In this document: positions 32,800 to 43,572 of the stretch, in pieces
Layout of the letters: every line of letters starts with the position of its first letter
How positions within the stretch are numbered: the first letter of the stretch is position 1
Assembly (NCBI GenBank): GCA_030704615.1
Contig: CM060731.1
Span: forward strand, 67,374,756 to 67,438,755
Direction of reading: 5' to 3'
DNA: 64,000 nt
DNA from: Takakia lepidozioides
Taxonomy: Eukaryota > Streptophyta > Takakiopsida > Takakiales > Takakiaceae
Translations under genes and position numbers: made by a program
Notes under the pieces: model-generated
Databases searched by the model: none
The model's input: the letters and a program-made list of their open reading frames with translations, nothing else
What the model was told of the DNA's origin: nothing

Positions 32800-35301
32800 C
32801 CGGTTGTCAACCTGTCTCTAATCCCCACTTTCTAGAAGGTAACCGGTTAAAGAACCTGTTGCAGCTACTGGTTCAAGCAAGAATAATAGGTTTCTAACGT
32901 AGACCTGTACCTGCACCTGCATCCACCGCAAGCACTCATATGGTCTGCTGGTCATCAACCCAGCCTCACCATAGAAGAAACACCGGTGGTCTTGCTGGTC
33001 ATCACTCCAGCCTCACCACCGACAGCATACTCTAGGATTGGCCGGTGATCAAATCCAGACCAACCTCCTATGAAAACAAGCGCCCACACAAAGCTAACAT
33101 GGCGCACAGTCAAGCATGCAGGTGTGGAGGGGATCCAAACACAAGAAAATCAAGACAACAACTCCCCCACACCAAAAACACTCCACAGTGTCGCTCCTGC
33201 AAGGACACCCCATCCCAAACCCGGACTGACTCTTGCCTCCATCTACGGAAAGGTTTTGGCCTACAGAGAGGGTGAAAGACTAAGGAGAAGAGAAACTAAA
33301 GCAATTCCTAAACCCAGAATGCTCTCATCCCACCACTCTCCCTCTTGTCTCTATCCACTCGCTTGTATGGCCGTGGCAAATATCCTTCAATATCCCTCAA
33401 TCAATCCTTCAAGAGCTCTTCAACATTGTCCACCAAAGCTCCTCGAAGGGTCCTCCAAGGACCCCAAAGATCCTCCAAACACTCCTCCAAGGACCCCAAA
33501 GATCCTCCAAATACTCCTCCAAGGGCCCTCAAATATCTTCCAAACAATCCTCCAAAGGCCCTTAAATTTCACAAAGTCCTTTCACTGTTGATAGCTTAAC
33601 AGAGGTATAGTCTGAGGTTGCTAGGGTCCCTTATGTTGATGATACCTTTACAGAGGTATAGTCTGAAAATGAGGGTTCTGTTTGGTATACTAACAGAGGT
33701 ATAGTTTGAGCTGATTAGGGTCCACATATGGTGATACCTCAACAGAGGTATAGTAAAAGGGACAAGCTCATGTTTGGTATACTAACAGAGGTATAGTCTG
33801 AGCTGATTAAGGTTCACATATGGTGATACCTCAACAGAGGTATAGTAAAAGGAACAAGCTCATGTTTGGTATACTAACAGAGGTATAGTCTGAGCTGATT
33901 AGGGTTCACATATGGTGATACCTCAATAGAGGTATAGTAAAATGGACAAGCTCATGTTTGGTATACTAACAGAGGTATAGTCTGAGCATACACTACTAGG
34001 GTTTGTAATGAAGAGCTAGAATGCAAGTCCTTGACTTCTATGCTTCTACTCAAGCAAAAATATGGTCTCTAGGTGGTCATAAGAGGCATCTTCTTGCTCT
34101 CTTCCACCCTAATGTGCAGCCAAGAGTGGTCCAACTCAACTTGCAAGTCATTGTCCACCAAATCAATCCCCCTTCTAGTCCTTGGGATTTGATTGCAAAC
34201 TACCATATCTCCATTGCTGAGCAATCATGCATTTGTCTCCTCATCACTTGACAATTGCTCCAAATCAACACAAATTATCTCAATGTGTAGGAGCAATGCT
34301 TGTCACTTACAATAATGCTCCCAAGCAATCCGCCTTGGATCCCACTCTCACGCCATATGCCTCATTTGGGGTCTTGCACCAATCCATCATCCATGTGCTC
34401 CCCGTGGTCATTTGAATGCATGTTTCATGACCTCTTGGCCTATGTGTTGCTCTCCTTCATCATAACATGAATCAACACCTCTCCACTTCACACACAAGTG
34501 GATCTCAAAGGCCTTCACCTCTTGCTAGTTCACGAGCTCCCCTTCTCAAACTTGAACTTACAAACTCAAGCGAGCATGCTCCACACATGCACCACTTGCT
34601 TGGTCAACTATCCACCACAAAGCTCGCACTACCAAGAGCATGAATAGCCAAGTATTGTCTCCCCCTCTTGTAACATTACATAGTTAGGGTGAAGCTATGC
34701 ATACATTGAATGATGATTTCCCTTCAAGGATTTCCCACCACATGTTCTCCAAGCCCTTCCAATGGCACCCTAAGCTTGGCTCCACACCACCATGATTGGA
34801 AGATTTCTTCACATGCTCCCTTTCAAAACCTCTTGAGCTTCTTAGTGCTCTCCAAGTGCTTGCCCTTGTTGTCTTCAAGCCCAAGCATATATAGCTCATT
34901 GGCTTCTCTTCCACAACATCCACACTTTGAACTTGCTTTTGCTTAACCCTAGCTTGATAGTGAAATGAGCACTAACAAGCCTTTAGTCACTCTCCACAAG
35001 CCATGGCACACACCATCGACTCCATAATGCATACAAAGGATTCTCAAACCCTAGAATCCATGCTTCCACACACACAAGACTTCCTCATTACAATCCTTGC
35101 AAAATCTTGTGACTCAAGAGCTTTCTTCTCAAGCTCTCCAACTCCTAGGTGCATGCAATATTCGAGCACATTTCCTTGCAACCCTTTGCAAGCCTTGTGA
35201 TACAAGAGCTAAATTCTCCTAGCTCTCAACCTCTTTAAAATACAAGTGCAAAACTAATCCTTACACTCCGCACTCACAAGCATAAGGTGATCTTCTTGTA
35301 G
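32800..35301 (-). other. Leader (5' untranslated region) of copy B
   Basis: About 2.5 kb between A1 and gag without a convincing ORF. It contains a block conserved with the leader of copy C (about 33045-33300 against 41560-41800), a GGAGGAT/GGGGTCC purine-repeat block (33420-33560), and 92-bp tandem repeats. No sequence complementary to a tRNA 3' end follows A1. Confidence 0.65.
33598..33985. repeat. 92-bp tandem repeat in leader of copy B
   Basis: Units begin (ctaacagaggtatagtctgag) at 33690, 33782, 33874 and 33966, so the spacing is exactly 92. A diverged first unit starts near 33598. Each unit contains two copies of acagaggtatagt. The leader of copy C lacks this array. Confidence 0.88.
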
Positions 35302-35724
35302 TGATAAGAGATGAGAAATGAGAGAAGTAGAAGACAATGAAAGCTCTTTTTAAGCATGAAGCAATCACATGAAGAACAAGCCCTAGTCCTTCCAAGTGAA
35401 ATCCACCCTATCACATAAACTAAGTCAAGCCAAGGGCACCTTTGCTAAAGGAATCCACCCTACAAAGCCCTCAACATACTCCCTCTCAATACCTAGAGCT
35501 ATGGAGGTGAGAGAAGCTCATGGAGGTTCAACTACAAGAAGATGAGCCTCCTCAACACTCACAAGGGGAAAACCTATCTCCATGTCTCAAGTGAGGCTCG
35601 ACACCTCACTTGGCATGTGAGACCAAATGAAGTCCCAACACACAAAATATACATATAAATATCTAAAATGTCCTAGTTAACTAGAAGTAGGTAATTCTAG
35701 ATAACCATGACTAAAACCATGACA
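35302..35724 (-). repeat. Terminal repeat A1 of copy B (5' end)
   Basis: 423 bp on the minus strand from TGTCATGG to CTCTTATCA. The leader CTACAAGAAGATCACC follows at once, the same junction as in copy C. No B repeat accompanies this 5' copy. The outer flank is the ACCC target duplication. Confidence 0.82.
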
Positions 35725-35728
35725 ACCC

Positions 35729-36064
35729 ACTTCTAGTTAACTACGATATTTTGGATATTAATATTTGTATTTTGTGTGTTGGGACTTCATTTGGTCTCAC
35801 ATGTCAAGTGAGGTGTCAAACCTCACTTGGGACATGGGGATGGGTTTTCCCCTTGTGAGCGTTGAGGAGGGCTCATCTTTTTGTAGTTGAGCCTCCATGA
35901 GCCTCTCCCACCTCCATAGCTCTAGGTATTGAGTGGGAGTGTGGTGAGGGCTTTGTAGGGTGGATTCCTTTAGCAAAGGTGCCCTTGGCTTGACTTAGTT
36001 TGTGTGCTTAGAATGTATAGTGGACAGCAATGTATGTTGTGGCACGATGCTTAGGTGCACGACA
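35729..36064 (+). repeat. Right piece of the old solo A-B terminal repeat
   Basis: It continues repeat A from its 37th base (ACTTCTAGTTAACTACG), is shortened near the A/B boundary (about 35998), and ends with a B repeat finishing GTGCACGACA at 36064. AAAG at 36065-36068 matches AAAG at 24243-24246. With the left piece it forms a solo A-B unit flanked by a 4-bp duplication. Confidence 0.8.
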
Positions 36065-36068
36065 AAAG

Positions 36069-37757
36069 GTATAAGGGTTATCATGAATAAGCGGATAGTC
36101 GCATATGACTCCTCTTTGGGAATAGCGAAATCAACTTTCATCCATAATAAACTTGAAAATTCATCCATTTATTTTTCATAAATTGTTCAATAAAAGAGAT
36201 GTTACCTATGAGGGAGGTGTTGTCTTTAGGCACTTCATGAGGTAGTTTTCAACAAAGGAGAGGAGGTGACACCTAGGGAATGCACAAAAGGGGCTTAGCG
36301 ATTTGGATGCCTAGTCTCCTCTTTATTCTAAAGGGGAGCCAATAAATTGAGAAGAAAATGATGGAAAAATAATCTTTTGTGAAAAGCACAACATGCAATC
36401 AGAACCTTCTAAAGCTACAGCAAGATAGAGAGAAGATCGGAGGCCGCAACTAAGAGTCACTTCATCTTTCTACAATGGAAGCCACATAAATGAACCTCGA
36501 GAAGACGGAAAAGAACCATCCCCAGGAAGCTTCCAAATATGTACCCAATGTCGTTCAAAAACAACAATCAACCGTACATCTAAGAGGGTTGTCGGAGGGT
36601 GTTATTGCATGCCTCCTAAAGTGGCAATTGCATGTGGGGCCCATTTGGCGGCTGCATGTAAAGCCCTAACTTAACAAATCTTCTAGAATGTGCTGACATT
36701 GTAGGGTGTTGTAGGGTGTGAGGGTGGGAGTCGGAGGCATTGGCTGGTGGCAGAAGAGAGAGTTAGTAGGAGAGAGGCATAGCCAAGAGAGAGGGCCTGC
36801 CACAGCTATGCAAGGGGAGGGTTCATGGACTACTATCCAACGGTGCTGCAATGAGGAGGAGGGTGTAAAGGATCTACAACAAATATATATATATATATAT
36901 ATATGTATAAGGAGGAGGCATGAACGGATAGCTGGGCACCCTCCCTAAAGTGATTGGTGCATGGTTACAAGAGCACGCGCACTTTGGGTTCTATGGCATG
37001 GGACTCGATCTGGAAGGCTTGGCTTAGGAGTAGGCCTTATTGCTTTTAGCGCAGGGCTGGCTCTTTTGCTGAGGGATATTAGGAAGCCACTATTCGGGAA
37101 CTACAATCTGGATCCTTCTCCCCTGCGTAAATTGTCAAGAAAATGGGCTACGTGGGAAGTTGCGGGCTTTTGTCATGCGGCAAACATTTGGGGATGGAGG
37201 AGCAGTAGGCTGCTCACTCTAGGCTAAACTGGTTTCTATCTATTCCCCTGGCTGGTCTGCAATTTGACCCTCGAGAGTGGGCTTGGAGGAATTGTCCCAA
37301 GACCCCATTCTTTGGATACAGTGCCAGAGTAGGATACAGGGGAGGGAGGGGCTTGGTTGCTCATGTCACCATATCAATTACCCTGATAGGGAAGGCCCCA
37401 GACCTAGTAACTGACCCCATGGACAAGACTGACAGATTCCCCTGGGGGGAGGCCAAAAAGTGTAAACCCTGAATTCCATCTGCAGTATAAGAGAGAGCTA
37501 GCAGCACTTGGAAGGGCAAGCCCCCTGTCCCTCCCAACCAAATAATAAGAGACCATGGATCATGCTCTGAATTCAACCGAGGGGCAAGGTAAGAAGCTCC
37601 CTGGCGGATTGCCTCCCATCCCGAATTGACTGAGCGCCGAGGCAGGGCAGAAAAAAACAGGTCCTCAGATACTTCTGGGGACAGTGAATTTCTCTCAAAA
37701 ATGGTCCAGGAAGTGGCAGCACTTTCCAAATACTATCATTCTTTGGAAGTCAATTTG
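36069..37757. other. Host or decayed repeat DNA; AT microsatellite
   Basis: It contains an (AT)n run at about 36882-36904. The stretch 36961-37227 has an ORF (WATWEVAGFCHAANIWGW) that may be the upstream part of the LINE remnant that follows. Otherwise nothing recognisable. Confidence 0.4.
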
Positions 37758-38359
37758 GAAGGATATTTGGCGCAAGGATAGGCCTCTAAGATCTCCGCTT
37801 TCCTGTGGAAAATAGCCAATAGAATTTTCCGTGTGGCGGCTCATTGCTTTGATGCCAGTCCCTCCTGCAAATTGTGCTTTGGCAACTTTGAGGAAACCAT
37901 TCAGCACTGCCTCATAAGTTGTCCGATGGCAGCTTAGGTTTGGAGATTGGTGTTTGCCTTTTACTCAAACTGGATGACGGGGGCTTGGGGTCTCCACTGA
38001 TTCAACTCTTAAATTGGGCTCAAGGTCATCTCTGGAGTCCTTGTCCAGTCTGGTCCTGCCTGCGAGCTCATACGTTGTGGGCATTGTGGAAGTCCAGATG
38101 CTCATTCATTCATGAGGGGAAATGCCCCAGCATCAGATCGTTATTGCATAAAATATTTGCAGACCTGATGACTGAGGGGTTTAAGGCCCAGGCGTCATTG
38201 GTTGCAGCTTGTAACAGGTGCAGCGAAGGGAAGCGTCAACAGCTTATCTCTGATTTTGACCTCTCCTGGGGTAAGGACAACATCATTTGCACCCGCACAT
38301 CCGGCTCGACCATTGCCTGGAATTATGTCCTTGCCAACCAATGGCAAATCCCTGATTGA
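37758..38359 (+). pseudogene. LINE remnant: reverse-transcriptase zinc-binding (zf-RVT) domain and tail
   Basis: The plus-strand frame at 37770-37935 reads FLWKIANRIFRVAAHCFDAS, CKLCFGNFEETIQHCLISCP, then a TAG and VWRLVFAFY. This fits the zf-RVT domain found at the C-terminus of plant L1-type LINE polymerases (CxxC..E..H.....C). 37919-38359 in another frame holds a C-terminal tail (LWALWKSRCSFIHEGK, typical of the segment after zf-RVT). It is frameshifted and without RT, so a decayed fragment. Confidence 0.6.
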
Positions 38360-39257
38360 GTCTGAGGAGGTGGAGGTGAATTGGAGGCACAGAAAGCTCA
38401 GGGTTCCAAGGATTAAGGCGCAGCTTGACTTTGCCCCTGAGGCACCATAGCTGAAAGTCCAGGCTGGGAGTGTTCTCTTAGGGAGCAGTGTCAGATCAAA
38501 CTGGTTAGATGGATATTAGTTCTCGGCATGGCCTCTTGGTTCATGGGTGCAGAGCGAACACTCTACTCCCTTTTCATTTCTGTTCTTCGCTTTGTATGGC
38601 AGTGGTTTTTTTTCTGGGATGCAGCTCTGGTTTGTTCCCTTATGCATTTAGAGCTCCCGTTTCTGGACGCAGTGTCGCCCGTTACTTCGTACCCCCCATC
38701 CCATTCCTCTGTTGTTTGTCTCCGGGTAGTTGTCAGACGTTCTAGAGATGCAATGATTGGTCTTTAAATACTTATCAGGTGGAGAAACACAACCTCATGC
38801 TTTGTCAATGTTGCTGGTGAACTCTAATAGATATTTACCTCTATCACTTGAGTTCTATTCAAACCTTCTGGTGGATACGGTGGCTGGCAGTCCATCCTAT
38901 TTTGTCTGATTTTATTTTTCTTCATATAATAAGACAATACAAAACAAACCCTGTTGTAGAAGCCCATATTTTGACATAGAAGAGGCACACAAGGATATCT
39001 CCGTGGCCAAGGCAACGGTTACCACCTGCACAAGACTTGCTCTTGTATGAAACCCAAAAGTGCCATGATCTACTGACCTTGGTCTACTGTTTTAGACCCA
39101 TCTTTCTTTCTTTTTGTTTGTTTGTTTGTCTTTTTTTTCCCCTTAACAGGGGAAGAGCTTTGGAGATATATTAGAAGGACATGGAAAAAATAACCATGTA
39201 AGGCCGTGGAGACTTACACTGGAATTCCACCCCGAACCAAAGAAGAACTACATGAAA
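38360..39257. other. Unassigned DNA between LINE remnant and copy C
   Basis: I see no gene or repeat. A T-rich stretch lies at 39100-39140. The last bases (cttg, 39258-39261) flank copy C. Confidence 0.4.
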
Positions 39258-39261
39258 CTTG

Positions 39262-39627
39262 TGTCATGGTTTTAGTCATGGTTAACTAGAATTACCTACT
39301 TCTAGTAACTAGGACATTTTGGATATTTATATTTGTATTTTGTGTGTTGGGACTTCATTTAGTCTCATATGCCAAGTGAGGTGTCAAACCTCACTTGGGA
39401 CATGGGGATGGGTTTTTCCCCTTGTGAGTGCTGAGGAGGGCTCATCTTCTTGTAGTTGAGCCTCCATGAGCCTCTCTCACCTACATAGCTCTAGGTATTG
39501 AGAGGGAGTGTGTTGAGGGCTTTGTAGGATGGATTCCCTTAGCAAGGGTGTCATTGGCTTAACTTGGTTTATGTGATTGAGTGGATTCAAGAATGGAGTG
39601 TTTCCATTGTGTTCACTTTCATTATCA
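39262..39627 (+). repeat. Terminal repeat A1 of copy C (5' end)
   Basis: 366 bp, TGTCATGG to CATTATCA, followed by the leader CTACAAGAAGATCACC as in copy B. The outer flank CTTG is unrelated to family M, so TGTCATGG is the element's 5' terminus. Confidence 0.8.
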
Positions 39628-42065
39628 CTACAAGAAGATCACCTTATGCTTGTGAGTGCGGAGTGTAAGGATTAGTTTAGCACTTGTGTTGGTGTACACT
39701 AAGGAGTGAGAGAGCTAGGAAAAGCTCAAGTATCTCACAAGGCTTGCAAGGTGTTGCAAGGATAGGTGCTTGGTGAAGTTGATGCACCAAGGAATATGAG
39801 AGCTAGGAGAATTTAGCTTTTGTATCACAAGGCTTGCAAGGGTTGCAAGAAAAGGTACTTGTGGTGTTACACCAAGGTATTGGAGAGCTCAAGAAGGAGC
39901 TTGTTTGCCACAAGATTTGCAAGGATTGCAAGAGGGAAGTCTTGTGTGTGTGGAAGCATGGATTCTAGGGTTTGAGAATCATTTCTATGCATTATGGAGT
40001 CAATGGTGTGTGTCATGGCTTGAGGAGAGCAACTAAAAGATTGTTAGTACTCATTTCACTATCAATCTAGGGTTAAGCAAGCTCAATTGTGGATGTTGTG
40101 GAAGAGAAGCCAATAAGCTACATAGGCTTGGGCTTGAAGACAACAAGGGCAAGCACTTGGAGAGCATTAGGAAGCTCAAGAGGTTTGAAGGGGAGCATGT
40201 GAAGAAGTCTTCCAATCATGATGATGTGAAACCAAGCCTAGAGCATTGAAGAGCCTGGAGCACATGTGGGAGATCATTGGAGGTGGTCTTCATGAAGAAA
40301 AAAGATTGTGGCTCAAGGCATGCATAGCAACTTCAACCATATATTAGCATGTGACAAGACAAAGAAGGGGAAGGTGAAGCTCACGTATTCATTCCCTTTT
40401 GGCTTAAGTTTTGTGGTGGATGGTTGATCAAGCAAGTGATGCTTACGTGGAGCATGCTTTCCAAGTGTGGCTTCCAATTTCAAACTTGAGGAGAGCTAGA
40501 AAGTGAAGGGAGTAAGTTGATTCCCTTGTGTACGAGGTGATGCATGTGTAAAACATGTTTTTGGCTTGAGCTTTGCAATTTCAAGCTTGAAAGGAGTGGC
40601 TCTTGAGCTAGCACGTGAAGGGAGCTTGAATGACCAAGGCTTGAGAGGAGACAAGGCTTGGTGGCTTGCCAAAAGAGGTACAAGCTTGATTTTGAGTTCC
40701 AATGAGAAATCGAGCTTGTTGTGTGGCCAATGCATTGCTAGTTGAGTTGGAGACAAACTTGAGTAGCTTAAGGTGAAGAAGATCAAGGGAATTTGCCTTG
40801 GTACCCCATAGAATTCATGGATGTTTGAGGGGATTAAGCATAGAGCCCCAAGGAGCACAAATCCTAGCTTGGTAAGGCTAAACCTCAAGGAAATAGAGGG
40901 GGAAGTGGCTAAAGCTTAGGGGGAAATGGCTAAACCCTAGGGGGAAATGAACTACTCCATGAGGGGGAAATGGCTATTGCCAGGGGGAAATGGCTATTCC
41001 TAAGGAGAATACAAGGGGAATACAAAGGGAATACATATAGGCCCAGGGGAATACTGGGGGAATACTATGGCATATTCTTAGGAATGTTCTTAGGGAACTT
41101 ATTGGTAACCCATTGGGAACTTGGAAATGCATTGGGAACGCATTGGGAACATGGTAACATAGGAAGAGTCCTTGGAGGACTGTTTGGAGGACCATTGGGA
41201 GTCTTTGGAGGACTGTTTAGGGTCCTTGGAGGACCAGTTGGAGTCCTTGGAAGACTATTTGGGGTCCTTGGAGGCCAATATTTGGCGAGCTTGAGGAGTC
41301 TTGGCGACTTGTGTAAGGGACTATTTGGGGTCCTCGAGGGCTAAGTTTTGGCAGGCTCTTGGGGCCTTGGTGTACTGTTTTGGAGTCCCATTGTGCAAGG
41401 ATTGGGAGCCTTAGTGAGATTGTTTGAGAGACATATTCTTGAGGGCTCCTGGAGAGTTATTTGAGAGACCCTTGAAAGGTAGTCTTGTCTATTGTTCAAG
41501 CAAGAGAGTGTGGAGATAGGGTAGTGGGATGAGAGCATGTTGGGATTAGGAATTGCTTTAGTCTCTCTTCCTTGTAGTCTTTCACCCTCTCTGTAGGCCC
41601 AAACCTTTCCGTAAGTGGAAGCAAGAGTCAGTTCGGGTTTGGGCTGGGGTGTCATTGCAGGAGCGACACTGTGGAGTGTTTTTGGTGTGGGGGAGTTGTT
41701 GTCTTGATTTCCTTGTATTTGGATCCCCCCCACACCTGCATGCTTGACTGTGCGCCATGTTAGCTTTGTGTGGGCGCTTGTTTTCATAGGAGGTTGGTCC
41801 GGATTTGATCACCGGTCAATCCTAGAGCGTGCTATCGGTGGTGAAGCTGGGGTGATGACCAGTCAGACCATCATTGTTTCTCTTATGGTGAGGCTGGGTT
41901 GATGACCAGTAGACCATATGAGTGCTTGCGGTGGATGCAGGTGCAGGTTTATGTTACGAACCTAGTAGTCTAAGCCATAAACCGCAATATATTCTCTACC
42001 TAGTTACCTTGTGGAAAGGGGGATTAGAGACAGGTTTACAACAGGTGTGGTTGTGAGTTTTCATC
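39628..42065 (+). other. Leader of copy C with short purine-rich repeats
   Basis: No convincing ORF. Repeats of gggggaaatggcta (40905-41000) and of ggaggactgtttggrgtcc (41160-41290). The block 41560-41810 is conserved with the leader of copy B. As in B, an in-frame TGA immediately precedes the first gag residues and no ATG is in frame upstream. Confidence 0.6.
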
Positions 42066-42071
42066 ACGAAG

Positions 42072-43522
42072 GTGCCACTAGTTGCTGAGGAGAGTGCCGG
42101 TACGAGCACTAGCGATACTAGTGGGTATACAAGACGAGGTGTGCGGTTTAGGCTACCTTCACCTTCAGTGTCTTCTGAGGAAGGTTCAGACTCAGAGTTA
42201 GGAGGATTCTCGCCAAAGGTGCAAGCCATTTCCGTGCCATTGTTGTGGGATACGATGGAGGAAATGTATGGAGCTACCAAGGGGCCACGTCAGTACTCTG
42301 GAGCTGTGGGCACCATCGAGCTTGATGATTTCATATAGGACTTTGATAGTTGGTGTGATTTGCAGCAACTGCATAATCCACAACTGTTTACGCCTTTTAT
42401 GGCATGGAAGGGGCTGTTTCAGCACCTTGAGGGGCCGCCCATGGATGACTATCATGAGTTTAGGCGGGGACATGAGGTGGAGATTGAGGAATGGTGGGTG
42501 TATTGGTCACCTTACTATGTTTCCATCATTAGAGGCACAAGGGCAGTGGTGACACCGGCAGCTACACTGACAGCTTCTGCAAGCAGCAGTGGGATGTCAA
42601 GTGGAACAGGAGCTGGGAAGTCCACCCGAGCTCCTGCTGCAGCACCAACATCCGTGCCTGCCTTTAACCCAGTTGTGGAGTTCTTCGAGGAGTTAAGGAG
42701 AAACTACCAGGGGATAAGGACGGAGAAATTGCGGAGCTTACAAGAGTTCCAACAAAAGCCTACTTAGAGTTTGAGAGGAGCTTACACGCACATGAGGCGA
42801 TTGATAAATGTAACCAAAGGGGTTACGGAAGCTCAAGCAGTCCAATTCTGGTATGGGATATTGGACAAGGAGCTGAGGAGAAGGGTGCGGGATGCAACTC
42901 TCCTATAAGTGGCCCAACCCACCTTAGCAAACGTGTTTTTGCTGGCAGAGCGGATAGAGCTCAATATGGTGGAGGAGCGAGTAGTCATGGTAGGGTTTGA
43001 TAAGGAAACACAACAAAGTGGGGCTCCTAGCCAACAACAACCACTACCCCAACCTGCTCAAGGCAACGGCATGAAGAGACCCTTTGTTATGACTTGCATC
43101 CTGAGCTACAGCCAGGCCAGTTCCAAGGGAACAATGGTGGCCGAGGACAAGGCAATGTATTCCAGAGAGGTAGAGGAGGCAGAGGTCGTGGTGGAGGTCG
43201 TAACCAAAACCAAGGAGCACAGGATCAGGGTCAAGGTCAAGGTCAAGACCAAGACCAAGGCATGGTGGATAGGCTTGTTACTAACACCTTGGGTTCATCA
43301 CTTCAATCAGGAACATATTTGATAACCTTTTGTCATGCTCAGACCAAGGTGTTAGTATATAACAACGTCTTGCTACCATGGCCACTACTCATGTTGCGCC
43401 AGTTCCAAGACCTGAGGTTCAAGCCCCACCTGCACAACCTCATATGCCTAGAGAAGACCAGATTGGTATGGGCTTCATGTGTGGAGCCGCACTTGCAGGA
43501 CCATTGCATGTGGACTCTGTAG
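42072..43522 (+). pseudogene. Copy C gag, zinc knuckles deleted
   Basis: Segments 42072-42338, 42360-42767 and 42909-43522 carry TMEEMYGATKGPRQYSGAVG, DDYHEFRRGHEVEIEEWW, FFEELRRNYQGIR, FWYGILDKELRRRVR and LANVFLLAERIELNMVEE. After QPAQGNG the sequence jumps to LHPELQPGQFQGNNG (frame-shifted). The segment encoding both CCHC knuckles, present in A and B, is therefore gone. An RGG/Gln-rich tail follows (RGRGGRGRGGGRNQNQG). Stops: TAG near 42337, 42765 and TAA near 42907. Confidence 0.8.
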
Positions 43523-43572
43523 CTACTGTCACTTGAGCAGCAACGCGTGCTCCTGAGCCAAGAGGAGCGGAT

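Larger units (their letters stand above)
24283..35724 (-). mobile_element. Family M copy B: complete but internally scrambled element
   Basis: The outer ends are TGTCATGG (35724, minus) and GCACGACA (24283), flanked by ACCC on both sides (24279-24282 and 35725-35728). Minus-strand order: A1 repeat, long leader, gag, protease, methyltransferase, RT part 1 (to 27918). Then comes an inverted block (26289-27917, plus strand) with integrase, PHD, purine tract, B1 and the start of A2. Then RT part 2/RNase H/integrase start (26290-25040), the rest of A2 (24965-24661), a TRIM-like insertion, and B2. Every piece of one element occurs once, so this is a single copy that was rearranged. Confidence 0.85.

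Noticed and set aside
33045-33600. Plus-strand ORFs of about 170 aa here
   Set aside because: They are antisense to the leader of copy B, made open by purine/pyrimidine repeats; the matching block in copy C (41341-41787) is equally antisense.
36882-36904. Promoter from the AT run
   Set aside because: A simple (AT)n microsatellite with no gene start nearby.
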